From contig WNNJ02003820.1 of NCBI GenBank assembly GCA_012934845.2, forward strand, positions 1 to 64,000: 64,000 nucleotides of DNA. The letters are read 5' to 3'. Shown piece by piece: positions 9,110 to 18,680 of this stretch; position 1 is the stretch's first letter; each line of letters opens with the position of its first letter. The position numbers were made by a program, and so were the translations under genes. The notes beneath the pieces are model-generated. The model had not been told where the DNA came from. It did no database searches and saw nothing but the letters and a program-made list of their open reading frames with translations. The DNA is from Pomphorhynchus laevis (lineage: Eukaryota > Acanthocephala > Palaeacanthocephala > Echinorhynchida > Pomphorhynchidae).

Positions 9110-11587
9110 TTAGAACTATAAATTCTTTAGATTACAAATCGCATAATATCTAAGACTGCTATATATATAATTATATATATATATATCGCTTTGAATTTAA
9201 GCATTCATTTTCACAAATGATTGCCAATATATTTACAAGTAAAAGATAAATCAAAATAATTCACCTTTATTTTCTATTATTGCCAGATAGAATATTGGGC
9301 TACCTAAGTGAAGTCCGTGTTTTTCTCTATATGATTGAAATGAATTGTAATCATTTACGTCGATCGGATCGAGCTTAAAATTAAGTATCCGCGAATTGTA
9401 GCACTCCCGACATTTTAACCGTTTCCTGACTTTCTGTTCTTAATAAAAAAAACGCAGCCATCAAATTACTCATTTAAAATTAAACTGCGCTAATATGTTT
9501 ACTGCGCTACTTTAATAAAATGAAATTTGTTTCAAATAGTATTATTCTACTAGATTTAAACTAAATGATCAAACAAAAAGTTTTAATTGATCATGTATAC
9601 ATTATATGATAATGTTTTTTGCTAAAGATTATTCTGGATAACAAAACATTATAATTTAGTTCTTTTAGTTCTTGAATCAGCTGATCACTAATTCCAAAAG
9701 ATACAAACCACTTTATTCTAATTCGTTATAATGTTTAAATTAGAAGAAAGATGGCAAAAACCAACTTTTGCCATCTTTCTTCTAATTTAAATGCTATTAC
9801 ACCGTCGCAATCCTCAAACAAATTCAATTTATTCGTTATAATATATAATATTTGTATATTACAATCAAATTAATTATACAATATAATATTAAATTATATA
9901 ACTAGATTTTTAAATAAAAGAAACTTGTTTAAAAGCAAATAATATATAAAGCTTTTGATTTTTTACAAATATATGCTAAACAAAATGAACCTTTTTTTAC
10001 CTTTTGTCAATGATGAATTTGATGTCAATTTCGGAAAATGTTGCATTAAAATTTAAATTAATAATATCAAATAATATATTGTCGATTAAACATATTACTT
10101 TTCAAATATGTTGAAATTAAAATATCAAATCTTATGAGGTTTATTAAAAATAATTTGCTTAGAATTAGTAATACAAAGTAAGATATCGGTAAATTAAATG
10201 AAGCAAAATGAGTTTATCAAGTGAACGGAACTAAACCTGTTCAGAGCAGTCGACGATTTGTTTTGCAGATTGAGAACTATTATCGCTGTTATTATCTAAA
10301 AATTCAAAAAGAAAAATTGAAGCAATCAATTGAATTTATAATATATTACCAAATGGAAAATATACATCAATAATTTTCTGTTCTGTTTCTTTGAAGGTAT
10401 CGTCTTCATTCAAGTGCACATAACGTATACCACCGCCATCCGATAGCGGAATTATAACTCGTATAGGACAGTGATCACTGCTACTATTATCATATACAAT
10501 CCCGACATGAACACGAATGCACTTATTTTGAGTTCTACGCTAAAATTTGTAAATTTAATTTTCAAAATTAAATAATATTTTTTTATCTATTAAGGATATG
10601 GGCTAAATCCTTAGAGTAGATAAAAAGTTAATAAAATATTTCTAGATTTTAAATAGCTGATAATGGTCCATTATTGATAAGGAATTATTTGAGCTGGATT
10701 AAAGAAAGAAAGGATTTTTTTGATATTTCGCTAACTTCTGTTAGCATCTTTAGAAAAATACAATTGAGAAAGATAAAATTAAAATTAAATTATATTGTAA
10801 TTAAAATTACATCTTCAGGAAATTACAATTGTAATTTTCTGAAGATGCTAACAGAGGTTAGAGAAATATCAAATAGAAATTTTTCCTTATTTAATTGTTT
10901 CAGCTTCAATAATTTCTAGATTTGTTTCTTAAAATAGTATATGAATCTAGAAGTCATACACATATAAGTTTATTGTAATATAGTCTGTAAAATTTTATTG
11001 TAAAAGTTTTCCATCGTCAAAAAACAGATTAAGGATATTGCGTTGACCGGTGTAATGGCAGATTCTATATTTCGAAAATATCGAAATTAAACTGTTATCG
11101 TTTGAATTCTTTCACTGTTTATTTGGTTTCGAGTAATTTCACTGTTCATTTGGTTTCACGGAAACTAATTTAAGATGAAATATTTTCCATCACACGATAT
11201 TCTTCGCCGCCTCTGGCCTTAATTTATGCAGAAAAAATAATTATTCGGCATTTTTCTGGAACCACTAAGTTAAATTCGTGCAGGACGTTTGGAAAGATAA
11301 AAATAAAAGCATCTAAAATGGCAAGAATCATTTTTTCTTTATAATAAAATAATAAGGACCAAATAATATATAATAACTATGAATTAGAGACACTTGCTTA
11401 CTTCGGATCGCTGAGCAGAAGACGACGATTCACGCATGACATCGCATACGGTGTCTAAAGGTCGTAAACATATATATAGTCTAATAGCTTATTAAAGTAA
11501 AAAAAAGTATTCACCAATTCGCTTCCCACATATGTGACAGAACAAGGCGTTGTCATGAAGCACACTGTCACAACGATTACAATACAT
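8936..11587 (-). CDS. zinc-ribbon protein, six-exon host gene (model)
   Basis: Rebuilt from splice-flanked frames on the - strand: 11587-11515 (ATG at 11587), 11454-11402, 10539-10350, 10097-10001, 9425-9265 and 8985-8936 (TAA). The phases agree throughout and the total is 624 bp, or 207 residues. Introns are 60, 862, 252, 575 and 279 bp. The N-terminus MYCNRCDS...FCHICGKRI is a CxxC...CxxC zinc ribbon. The middle (IRVHVGIVY...PIRVIIPLSD) looks like beta-strands. A second cysteine pair, LKCRECY, follows, and the protein ends GHITRLRDLRM. PLE-type repeats sit in intron 2. The first three exons are the firmest, and the join from exon 3 to exon 4 is the weakest. No family recognised. Confidence 0.55.
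9049..9106. repeat. (TA)n microsatellite
   Basis: An almost pure run of TA dinucleotides, inside the last intron of the zinc-ribbon gene model. A shorter run follows at about 9161-9184. Confidence 0.95.
9734..9791. repeat. perfect 26-bp inverted repeat with 6-nt loop
   Basis: Arms 9734-9759 and 9766-9791 are exactly complementary and separated by ACCAAC. It lies in an intron of the zinc-ribbon gene model. The RNA would form a hairpin on either strand. Confidence 0.95.
10231..10295 (-). CDS. alternative last exon of the zinc-ribbon gene
   Basis: After exon 3 (phase 1 donor G|GTAATA at 10350) a 54-bp intron ends in AATTTTTAG, and a 65-bp frame follows in matching phase: NNSDNSSQSAKQIVDC, then SEQV and a TAG at 10231-10233. 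Using it would give a 126-residue protein ending here. It cannot be both included and followed by the next exon without a phase clash, so it would be an alternative terminal exon, or a chance frame. Confidence 0.4.
10668..10920. repeat. inverted pair of PLE terminal-repeat units
   Basis: A + oriented unit (about 10675-10770, starting near GAGCTGGATTAAAG) is followed by an inverted unit (10830-10918, containing CTGAAGATGCTAACAGAGG). The pair is separated by about 60 bp and lies in intron 2 of the zinc-ribbon gene model, where it accounts for much of that intron's excess length. Confidence 0.75.
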
Positions 11588-11592
11588 TAAAT

Positions 11593-11984
11593 CTAGAATA
11601 AATTGAAATATTAAGTGATAAAATACGAAACCCTACAATTAATCTATAATAAAGTTGTTATTTTTGTGAGTATCATTGATCAAATCCAAATCGTCATCGT
11701 CAAAATTAATCTCAAAATAACAATAACGGAATTACAAAGCGCAAGTGTCTTATAAGCATTATTTATATCTGCGTCGAACACTTTCTAGCTATTAATATGC
11801 AAAGAGGATAAAACACTGGCCGGTGAACATCTGAGAACATAAGAGAAATAACAATATAACTAAATCAATTTAGACCGGCTAACTGAGTCACGTATTTTAT
11901 ACTATATATAAACCAAAAATAAATAATAACAAATAATAAATAATAATATTAGATTTTATATAATTTATATTTTTAAAGTTAGAA
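11593..11984. other. upstream region of the zinc-ribbon gene
   Basis: The gene's first exon follows an acceptor (ATTCTAG at about 11599-11593 on the - strand), so a 5' untranslated exon may lie here. A - strand frame with an Asp-rich run (FDDDDLDLINDTHK, about 11665-11705) is a candidate for coding or 5' sequence. No TATA box or other promoter element can be assigned. Confidence 0.3.
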
Positions 11985-12145
11985 TTTAAAACAAAAGTCA
12001 ATTTTTATAAATTGACTAATAATATACGATGCATCAGAATAAAGATTTGAGGTCATCAGGAGGAACTGCGATGTTATCATGCTTCGGTCCCTATTCCTCG
12101 ATTAGCCTACATAACAGCGGACCCAAATACTGGCTAGTGTTATAA
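11985..12145 (-). repeat. divergent structured PLE repeat, copy 7
   Basis: An older copy. The arms have changed together: GGTCC pairs with GGACC, TGTTAT with ATAACA, and AATACT with AGTGTT. The pairing is kept at shifted positions even though many bases differ from the main group. Confidence 0.75.
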
Positions 12146-12167
12146 ATATGTTGTTCAAGTTAAAATT

Positions 12168-12330
12168 GAAAACAAAAGTCAATTTTTATAAATTGACTAA
12201 TAATATACGATGCATCAGAATAAAGATTTGAGGTCATCAGGAGGAACTGCGATGTTATCAGGTTTTGATCCCCTATTCCTCGAGCACCCAACATAACAGC
12301 GGACCAAAATACTGGATAATGTTATATGCT
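12168..12330 (-). repeat. divergent structured PLE repeat, copy 8
   Basis: Sister of copy 7, about 180 bp away and very similar to it, so the pair probably arose by tandem duplication. Confidence 0.75.
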
Positions 12331-12544
12331 GTTCAAGTTAAAATTTAAACTAGTAATTGCAGTCTCACCAGATGCCGACTTTGTTGTTTGGTTATCGGTA
12401 GCTTGATAAACAAGCACCTTGATCTAAACATCAAAAGACTGCATATATTCCGTTACGCATATGTTCATACAGTTTGAAATAAAAATAAGAAAATCAGATC
12501 AGATAACTGAGTCTGTAACGATATATAACGATAAACGATAAAAT

Positions 12545-12720
12545 TATAATAAAGTCATTTTTATGAATTGACTAATACATAACAGAAGTTGTATCAGAAT
12601 AAGGATTAGAGGTCATCAGGAGGAATTGCTATGCTATCAGGTTTCGGTCCCTATTCTTTGACCCAACATAGCAGCAAGGCCAATTGCATGCTAATGACGT
12701 ATTTCCGTTTATGAAATTTG
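12545..12720 (-). repeat. structured PLE repeat, copy 9
   Basis: Closer to the main group. GCTATG pairs with CATAGC, and the GAGGTCATCAGGAGGAA box is intact. An AGATCAGATAACTGAGTC end motif lies about 50 bp to the left. Confidence 0.75.
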
Positions 12721-13079
12721 ATTATTGAATTCTCTCAAAAAAATTATTATTACAATTGGGCTTAATAATAATTTCTTCATCATTAATCTAGACAGCATCA
12801 CGAAAACTGTTTAAAGATGCACACATCTAAAAAAAAACAAAAAATGGAAATTTTTACTGTAAACTTTGTGGGAAAAGATGTTTAAATAAAATAAATTAAA
12901 AAAAATTGGTTTCTGATAAACCAAATTTTTCCCTTAAAAAAATTTGGTTTCTGATAAACATACAATAAAATAACATACAATCGGAAAAATCATTCATATC
13001 GATCTGGAAAATCCAAAGGCTGGAAGTGGAGTGATAATACTAAATAAAATCAGTAATTTGAATCAATAAATTCAAATCG
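12721..13079. other. spacer with small dyad repeats
   Basis: AT-rich, no gene. It contains GGTTTCTGATAAACC (a small dyad), repeated in part about 40 bp later (12906-12960). Confidence 0.4.
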
Positions 13080-13222
13080 ACTATACACATCGACTATACA
13101 ACTACTACTTACAAGCTACTACTTACAATACACAACTACTTACAAGCAAGCCCAACGAACACACAAGCTTAAACACATAATTATTCGATTACAACGAGCG
13201 AAGCGAGTTGACACAACAATCG

Positions 13223-14719
13223 ATGGCAAGAACAAAGAAGACAGAAACGAAAAAATGCTTAGCAAGTCAGCAGATTAACGGTACTCGCAATCAGACTGTA
13301 CCAAAATTAGCAAGCCCCTCCTCTGGGTATCAGCAACACGAGGTCTCTTGCAGCAGATCTGGATGCGACATATGGACAGCTGTCAACGTTCCATCCTGTC
13401 TGACGAAATCGCTACTCTCTAGGGATTTTGTTTGTGGGTTCTGTGCCTCCGAATTGCTCTCCTTGTTGTTCAAGGGCCATTGTGACGAGCAAGTATCAAT
13501 AAATGCTTTAAAGAGGAACGCAGATTCAAACAGTCACAACGATGGGGAAGATCTTAGTATTAACGAACCAGAACGGAGTTCAGAAGCGTTCAGAAAGTCA
13601 AGCAGCTTGTCGTCAGGGATTGATGATGTTTCGGCCACTCCAAAATTATCTGAGATAGGAACCAATAATGCTATTCATGTACTCAATCATTCTCTCACGC
13701 AGCAGTCGAAGTTAGAACTGAGCGATCGATCAATCATACCCTTCAATAACAATTCAACTCAATGCTTCGTTAGGGATGCATTGCATGAGACTAATGTGAT
13801 GGATTACTCCTTCAAACAACTTCCTGTTTTGGATTCTATTGTTCATCCCCATATATTGGACTCGAGCAGCGTCGGTCTTGATGTAGATAACAAATGTTCC
13901 GCCCTCAAGCATGCAAATGTTGATTTGTCAACTCCTGTTAACACTTCCTCGGGCAGTGATTGTTCTCAAAACTGTCCTCTAGGTAGCGATTGTACTGAGC
14001 GTCCTTGTGCTTACCCGCAGCAACTGCATCACCGCTGCAGTTTATGTGTTGCTCCTCTAGTAGCCCCGTTTATTAAGAGCGTTAAGGATCTTGCAAAGGC
14101 TAGTCAGATTATAGTTAGGCCTATAGATAATCTACGACAAATAGTTAGCCTTCCAAATAATAAACAACATGCAGTGATTCCTCCAAATCATCGTCGGCCA
14201 TCGATTACCCCTGAGACTAATTCTTCATTAGTTCCGTCTGCTAGCCCTAAACAATTTAGCTCTAGACAATTTAACTCCAGAAGAGAGTTAAACGTTATCG
14301 TGAGCGGTGTTGAAGAATCTCTCAGTAACAATCCCCAAAGTAGACTGGATGACGATATTATGCATCTTCGCGCAGTGTTTTCTAAGATTTTTCTCCAGTG
14401 CGATGTGGATGTTGCGAAGTGTCTTAAAGTTCGAAGAGTTTTTCGTCTAGGCAAGAAACTTTCAGATAGACCTAGACTTCTAAAAGTTGTTCTAGACTCA
14501 AAAGATCATGTTGACTTCCTACTCAAGCATGCATTTAGATTATCGCGCTCTGATTTTCATATACTCCGTGATTTATCTCCTGCAGATCGTTTGAGAAGAC
14601 ACGAGGCTTTCAACGAGCTGCATCGACGGCTGGAAAGTGGTGAGGGTAACTTATGTGTACGGAATTTTCGGGTGGTCAAGTGGCGTCCGACTGTCCGGTG
14701 GCATCCCTTACTCCTGTAG
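13223..14719 (+). CDS. LINE A ORF1 (Cys finger plus nucleic-acid-binding C-terminus)
   Basis: I chose the ATG at 13223, because the frame upstream begins only with a TTG at 13208. Residues about 40-85 hold a PHD-like Cys pattern: CSRSGCDIW, a Cys 9-10 residues on, then FVCGFCASEL. A long Ser/Asn-rich middle follows. The C-terminal 140 residues (ELNVIVSGVEES, KCLKVRRVFRLGKK, RPRLLKVVL, ILRDLSPADR, NLCVRNFRVV) form the conserved domain also seen in LINE B. In this class ORF1 binds the element's RNA. It overlaps ORF2 by 67 bp in another frame, as is usual where ORF2 is translated by reinitiation. Confidence 0.8.
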   Translation: MARTKKTETKKCLASQQINGTRNQTVPKLASPSSGYQQHEVSCSRSGCDIWTAVNVPSCLTKSLLSRDFVCGFCASELLSLLFKGHCDEQVSINALKRNADSNSHNDGEDLSINEPERSSEAFRKSSSLSSGIDDVSATPKLSEIGTNNAIHVLNHSLTQQSKLELSDRSIIPFNNNSTQCFVRDALHETNVMDYSFKQLPVLDSIVHPHILDSSSVGLDVDNKCSALKHANVDLSTPVNTSSGSDCSQNCPLGSDCTERPCAYPQQLHHRCSLCVAPLVAPFIKSVKDLAKASQIIVRPIDNLRQIVSLPNNKQHAVIPPNHRRPSITPETNSSLVPSASPKQFSSRQFNSRRELNVIVSGVEESLSNNPQSRLDDDIMHLRAVFSKIFLQCDVDVAKCLKVRRVFRLGKKLSDRPRLLKVVLDSKDHVDFLLKHAFRLSRSDFHILRDLSPADRLRRHEAFNELHRRLESGEGNLCVRNFRVVKWRPTVRWHPLLL

Positions 14720-17698
14720 AGTCAGACCTCTTTAGTAGTGATGGTTCGTGTGTAGGAAAACTAGTAGACTTCGATAGTGTCACCGAGCGTGTCAAATTTT
14801 CCCATTATACGAACATTTTTGTCGGTTATTCAAATGTTCGTAGTCTCCTGGCTCAGTTCTCGGAAATTAAATTCATAGTTGCTTCGAAACGTTTTGATGT
14901 ATTTTGTATAACCGAAACATGGCTACATTCTGACATTTCGGATGACTGTGTTGCCATCCCTAACTATTTTGTAATACGTTCGGATCGCTCATGTGGTAAA
15001 CGTGGAGGTGGGGTAGCCGCCTATGTGCGAAATAGTCTCCTGGTATCGAATATCTCGGCTTTTCGCGACGATATTGGTTATTCCTTTGAAGGTCTTGCTT
15101 TTACACTGGGAAATGGTCAACGATCCCGATTCTGCGTCCTTTACCGTTCTCCGTCCTATGAATTAAGATTAGACTCTCTTAAATCACATTTGCTGAGTTT
15201 ATCTTCGTATCCTCTGATTTTGCTCCTGGGAGACTTCAATATCCCCCAAATAGACTGGAAAAATAGTCATTCACGACCAATTCACGGAATTGGGAAAGTA
15301 CTGAGTGACTTTCTGTTACTCGAGATGCTACTAGTTCAACATATTAAAGAACCTACTTGTGTGACAGGGACGCCTTCTATACTCGATTTGGTCTTTACTA
15401 AGTGTTTGGGTGACGTTTCAGGTGTTCGTTATGACGCACCAATTGGCAATAGCGATCACTGTGTACTCTCTATGCGGCTGTCGCTGTTCAACAGAGCCTC
15501 ACAAAACTCTAATTTTAAAAAACGTTGTTGGGTAGGTGTTGATGCTAATCAACTAGCTGCAAGCTTCCCAAAAAATATCTGTGATAGTCTTCGTATCCAC
15601 TTCGGTTTGGATGTTCATGTAGTCTTTGATCTGCTCCATGATGAATTGATGCGAATTTCTGATATCTTTGCTCCGCTACGTGCCTGCAAGTTCAAGCATG
15701 GACATCCTCCTTGGTTCGACAGAGAGCTTCTTGATGCTATAAGATCCCGCAACAAATTGTGGCGCGAATTTAGGCGTTCTTCTGCTTCAAAACGTGCCTA
15801 CATCGACTCTCGGAACTTATGCAATCGGCTAAAATTTCAGAAACGCTATTCGTACGAAGATAGTATCGCCAGGGATGCATCTTTGAATCCTAGGAGGTTT
15901 TGGTCTTATGTAAGAAACAACAGAACACTTGTCGCCACAATTAGCTCAATCCAAACGCCAACTGAAACTTTGACCGATCCGTCTCTAATCGCCCAACATT
16001 TAGCTGATGGCTTCTTGGTACAGGCTTTGACCTCTAACAAACTGCATGACTTTAGTTGGAAGTATGTTCCGGTTGCTCATCGGTGTTGTGTTCGTCCACT
16101 CAGAGTGGATGAGGTGTTGAACGAGGTTATGAAGCTCGATTCGTTTACATCTCCGGGACCAGACAATATCGCCCCCTTCCTCGTCAAATCCCTAGCGAAC
16201 GAACTGAGCAATGATTTAACTATGTTTTTCAGATACAGCTTAGACACATCTTGGATTCCTGACAGTTGGAAGTGTGCAATTGTGGTGCCTATTCCCAAAA
16301 AGCATCCTGCTAGCTTTTGCGCGGACTTTCGGCCCATTAGCTTAACTAGCGTATTCTGCAAACTTTTAGAAAGAATCATTGCTAGTAGAATCAGGGATCG
16401 TAATCACATATTGGTTGAATCGTAATCAACCATTGCGATCATTGGATCATTGCGATCATTGATTACGATCATTGGATCGTAATCACATATTGGTTGAATC
16501 TCAACATGGTTTCAGGATCGGACGTTCATGCCTTACTAACCTACTAACTGCGCGTGAAAAATGGGCTGATGCTCTGGGGGCTGGGTTTCAGGTTCATACA
16601 GTATTCCTTGATTTTTCGAAAGCTTTTGATAGGGTACCACACGACGGCATAGTGTCTTTACTGTATCACTATGGACTTCATTCATATATTTGTGAGTGGG
16701 TCAGGGAATTTCTATCGAATAGGTCTTTCCGAGTTTGTGTGGGGGGCGTGTTTTCTTATTCGGTAAATATTAATTCTGGCGTACCGCAGGGATCAGTCCT
16801 TGGCCCACTGCTCTTTATAATCTTCATTAATGATCTGCTACTCCGCTTATCATGCTCTCATCTAGCGTTTGCAGACGATCTAAAGATTTGGTCGATCATT
16901 AGAAGTCCTGCTGATCGAGTATCGTTACAAAATGATCTAAACTCCCTGATCAAGTGGTGCGATTCTACCGGACTACGGTTGAATGTTGATAAATGTGTCC
17001 TCATGCAACTAGGTCGCCCTATTGAAACTCTAAGGTACTTTATTGGAGATATGGTCTTAAAGGAAGTGTCTCATCATAAGGATTTAGGGATTATTGTTCA
17101 TAGATCCTTGAAAACAAAGTTGAACACCGACTTCTTTCTAGGTAAAGCTACTAGGGCGTTATATTGTATTAAAAATGCATTCCTCAGGTTAAGCTGTCAC
17201 ATGTTCAAGAGGTTATTCATCTCCATCGTCAGGCCACACTTGGAGTACTGCATTCAGGCTTGTTTCCCTGTCACTAAGCAAGAACTATTAGACCTGGAGT
17301 CTATTCTTAGGCGCGGATCGAGGCTCTGTATTGGCTTAAGTGGTATTGACTATTATGTACGTCTAAGTCGTATTGGGATGTTGTCGGTACGTGAGAGGTT
17401 CATATCCTTGGAAATGCTATGTATATGGCATATGTCGAATGATGTGGTAGGTTATCCCACCGATGTAATCACTAGGCGGGTAGATCAGTTGCGGGGACAT
17501 AGCAGAGTCTTGTATAAATTTAGATTTGGCAGATTACCAAAAGTGTATAGACTCTCAAGAAGAGGAATTAACATGTGGAATTCGTTGCCTGAGGAAGTCG
17601 TCGCAGCCCCCAGTTTGAGAACGTTTAAATCACGATGCTACAAATGGATACATGAACAATGCCGCCATTCAACACTACCACTGGAATACCCTAATTAG
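14653..17698 (+). pseudogene. LINE A ORF2: AP endonuclease and reverse transcriptase, one frameshift
   Basis: The endonuclease domain (about 14800-15480) has all the usual motifs: SNVRSL, the catalytic Glu of ITETWLH, LYRSPSY, LLGDFNIPQIDW and the SDH of GNSDHCVLS. The RT follows: SPGPDNI, WKCAIVVPIPKK, DFRPISLTSVFCKLLE, then FLDFSKAFDRVPHD, GVPQGSVLGPLL and the catalytic box LAFADDLKIW. The C-terminus has the RRGINMWNSLPEEVV tail typical of CR1/Jockey-type elements. A 79-bp insertion at 16422-16500 shifts the frame between RT motifs; everything else is open. Confidence 0.85.
16395..16500 (+). repeat. 79-bp templated insertion flanked by a 27-bp direct repeat
   Basis: The 27-bp segment starting GGATCGTAATCACATATTGG occurs at 16395-16421 and again at 16474-16500. 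Between them are scrambled copies of GATCATTG/CGATCATT, which also derive from the neighbourhood. The added 79 bp is not a multiple of three and breaks ORF2. Confidence 0.9.
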
Positions 17699-17795
17699 CT
17701 ACGTTGACTGACCATTTGCTTTTGTTTTATTTTTTTGGACTCTGCCTGAATAGCCTTTTGGCTTTGGTATGTATTGGAATAATAATAATAAATAA

Positions 17796-18179
17796 CTTGA
17801 TCGATTGTATGCTGACAATCTGCACGTCTTAAACTTTAAATAACTTTACAAATCCTTAATCAAATTGTACAGTTCTGTAGCTTACAATAGGAGACAATAG
17901 AAATGACCTTGTAAATTGCGAACGGGTCGAAAATCAATTAAGGCTCTTAGAACGTGTTGTTTATTATGCAGCATTTACCAGACTAGGCACATATATCTCA
18001 AGTCCCGAAGATTGCTAACCGAATGCCTGCTCGAAGCTTATCGAGCAGGCATTCGTAGACGCAGCATTTGTAGACGCAGCACTTTTTTAACTTGATTTGT
18101 CTCCGCTAAAGTCTTCGGATACGTACATGGCGAAGCGTATAGCAAATTTCTAATATAAAGCATATTATTTATTATTTAT
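17796..18179. other. spacer with a 15-bp perfect hairpin
   Basis: No gene. At 18020-18055 CGAATGCCTGCTCGA and its exact complement flank AGCTTA. The surrounding DNA is less AT-rich than the host spacers, so it may be an unrecognised mobile-element remnant. Confidence 0.6.
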
Positions 18180-18680
18180 TCATAAAACGTTTCTGCTTAA
18201 AGTGGCAAATGCGTGACAACTGCACGCTTACAAGTCCACTAACTAAAAAAACTAAAAAAACACATCAAACATCATATAGAAAAATTTCTTAAATTGTTTA
18301 AATGTGATCGGTTTTGGCGTTTGAAGCACGGTATTGAGGTGAATTAGCGTATATAAATAAGCAGATGATTCCACGAGAGAGGAGCAGCCACAAGGTAGGA
18401 GCGGAAGCCAAAAGAGGTAGAGTAGTTTGGGACATGTAAAAGAAGGGAATTACAGGAACGAAAGAACAGTATACTGGACGAGAATTGTCGAGAAAAAAAT
18501 TGAGAAATGAAAAAGTAGAAAAAGTTACAAGGCGGAAAGCAATGAGAAGACGAATTTGAACACGAAAATAAATTATTATTATGTAGTCAACGTTACGAGC
18601 ATAGCTCAGAGTTGCTGACAAATCGATAGTCAAAATAAAAGAAAAAGAGAAAAACAAAAACAAATCAGTCAACAATTTAA
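18180..18680 (-). mobile_element. 5'-truncated CR1/L2-type LINE tail
   Basis: A - strand match to the RT C-terminal tail (FRVQIRLLIAFRLVTFS region) of the family at 36310-39620, heavily decayed. It ends with the family's 3' structure at about 18195-18235: GTGGACTTGTAAG, a hairpin with GCGTG/CACGC arms, then GCCACTTTAA. Confidence 0.65.

Larger units (their letters stand above)
13080..17795 (+). mobile_element. LINE A, nearly complete non-LTR retrotransposon
   Basis: A 5' UTR of roughly 140 bp, ORF1 (13223-14719), an overlapping ORF2 (14653-17698), a short 3' UTR with the hairpin AGCCTTTTGGCT (17752-17763) and an (AAT)n tail to 17795. Domain order (ORF1 with a Cys finger; endonuclease, then RT, in ORF2) places it in the CR1/Jockey-like group of LINEs. 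Apart from a 79-bp insertion in ORF2 both frames are open, so it is the youngest LINE in the window. I could not identify a target-site duplication. Confidence 0.85.
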
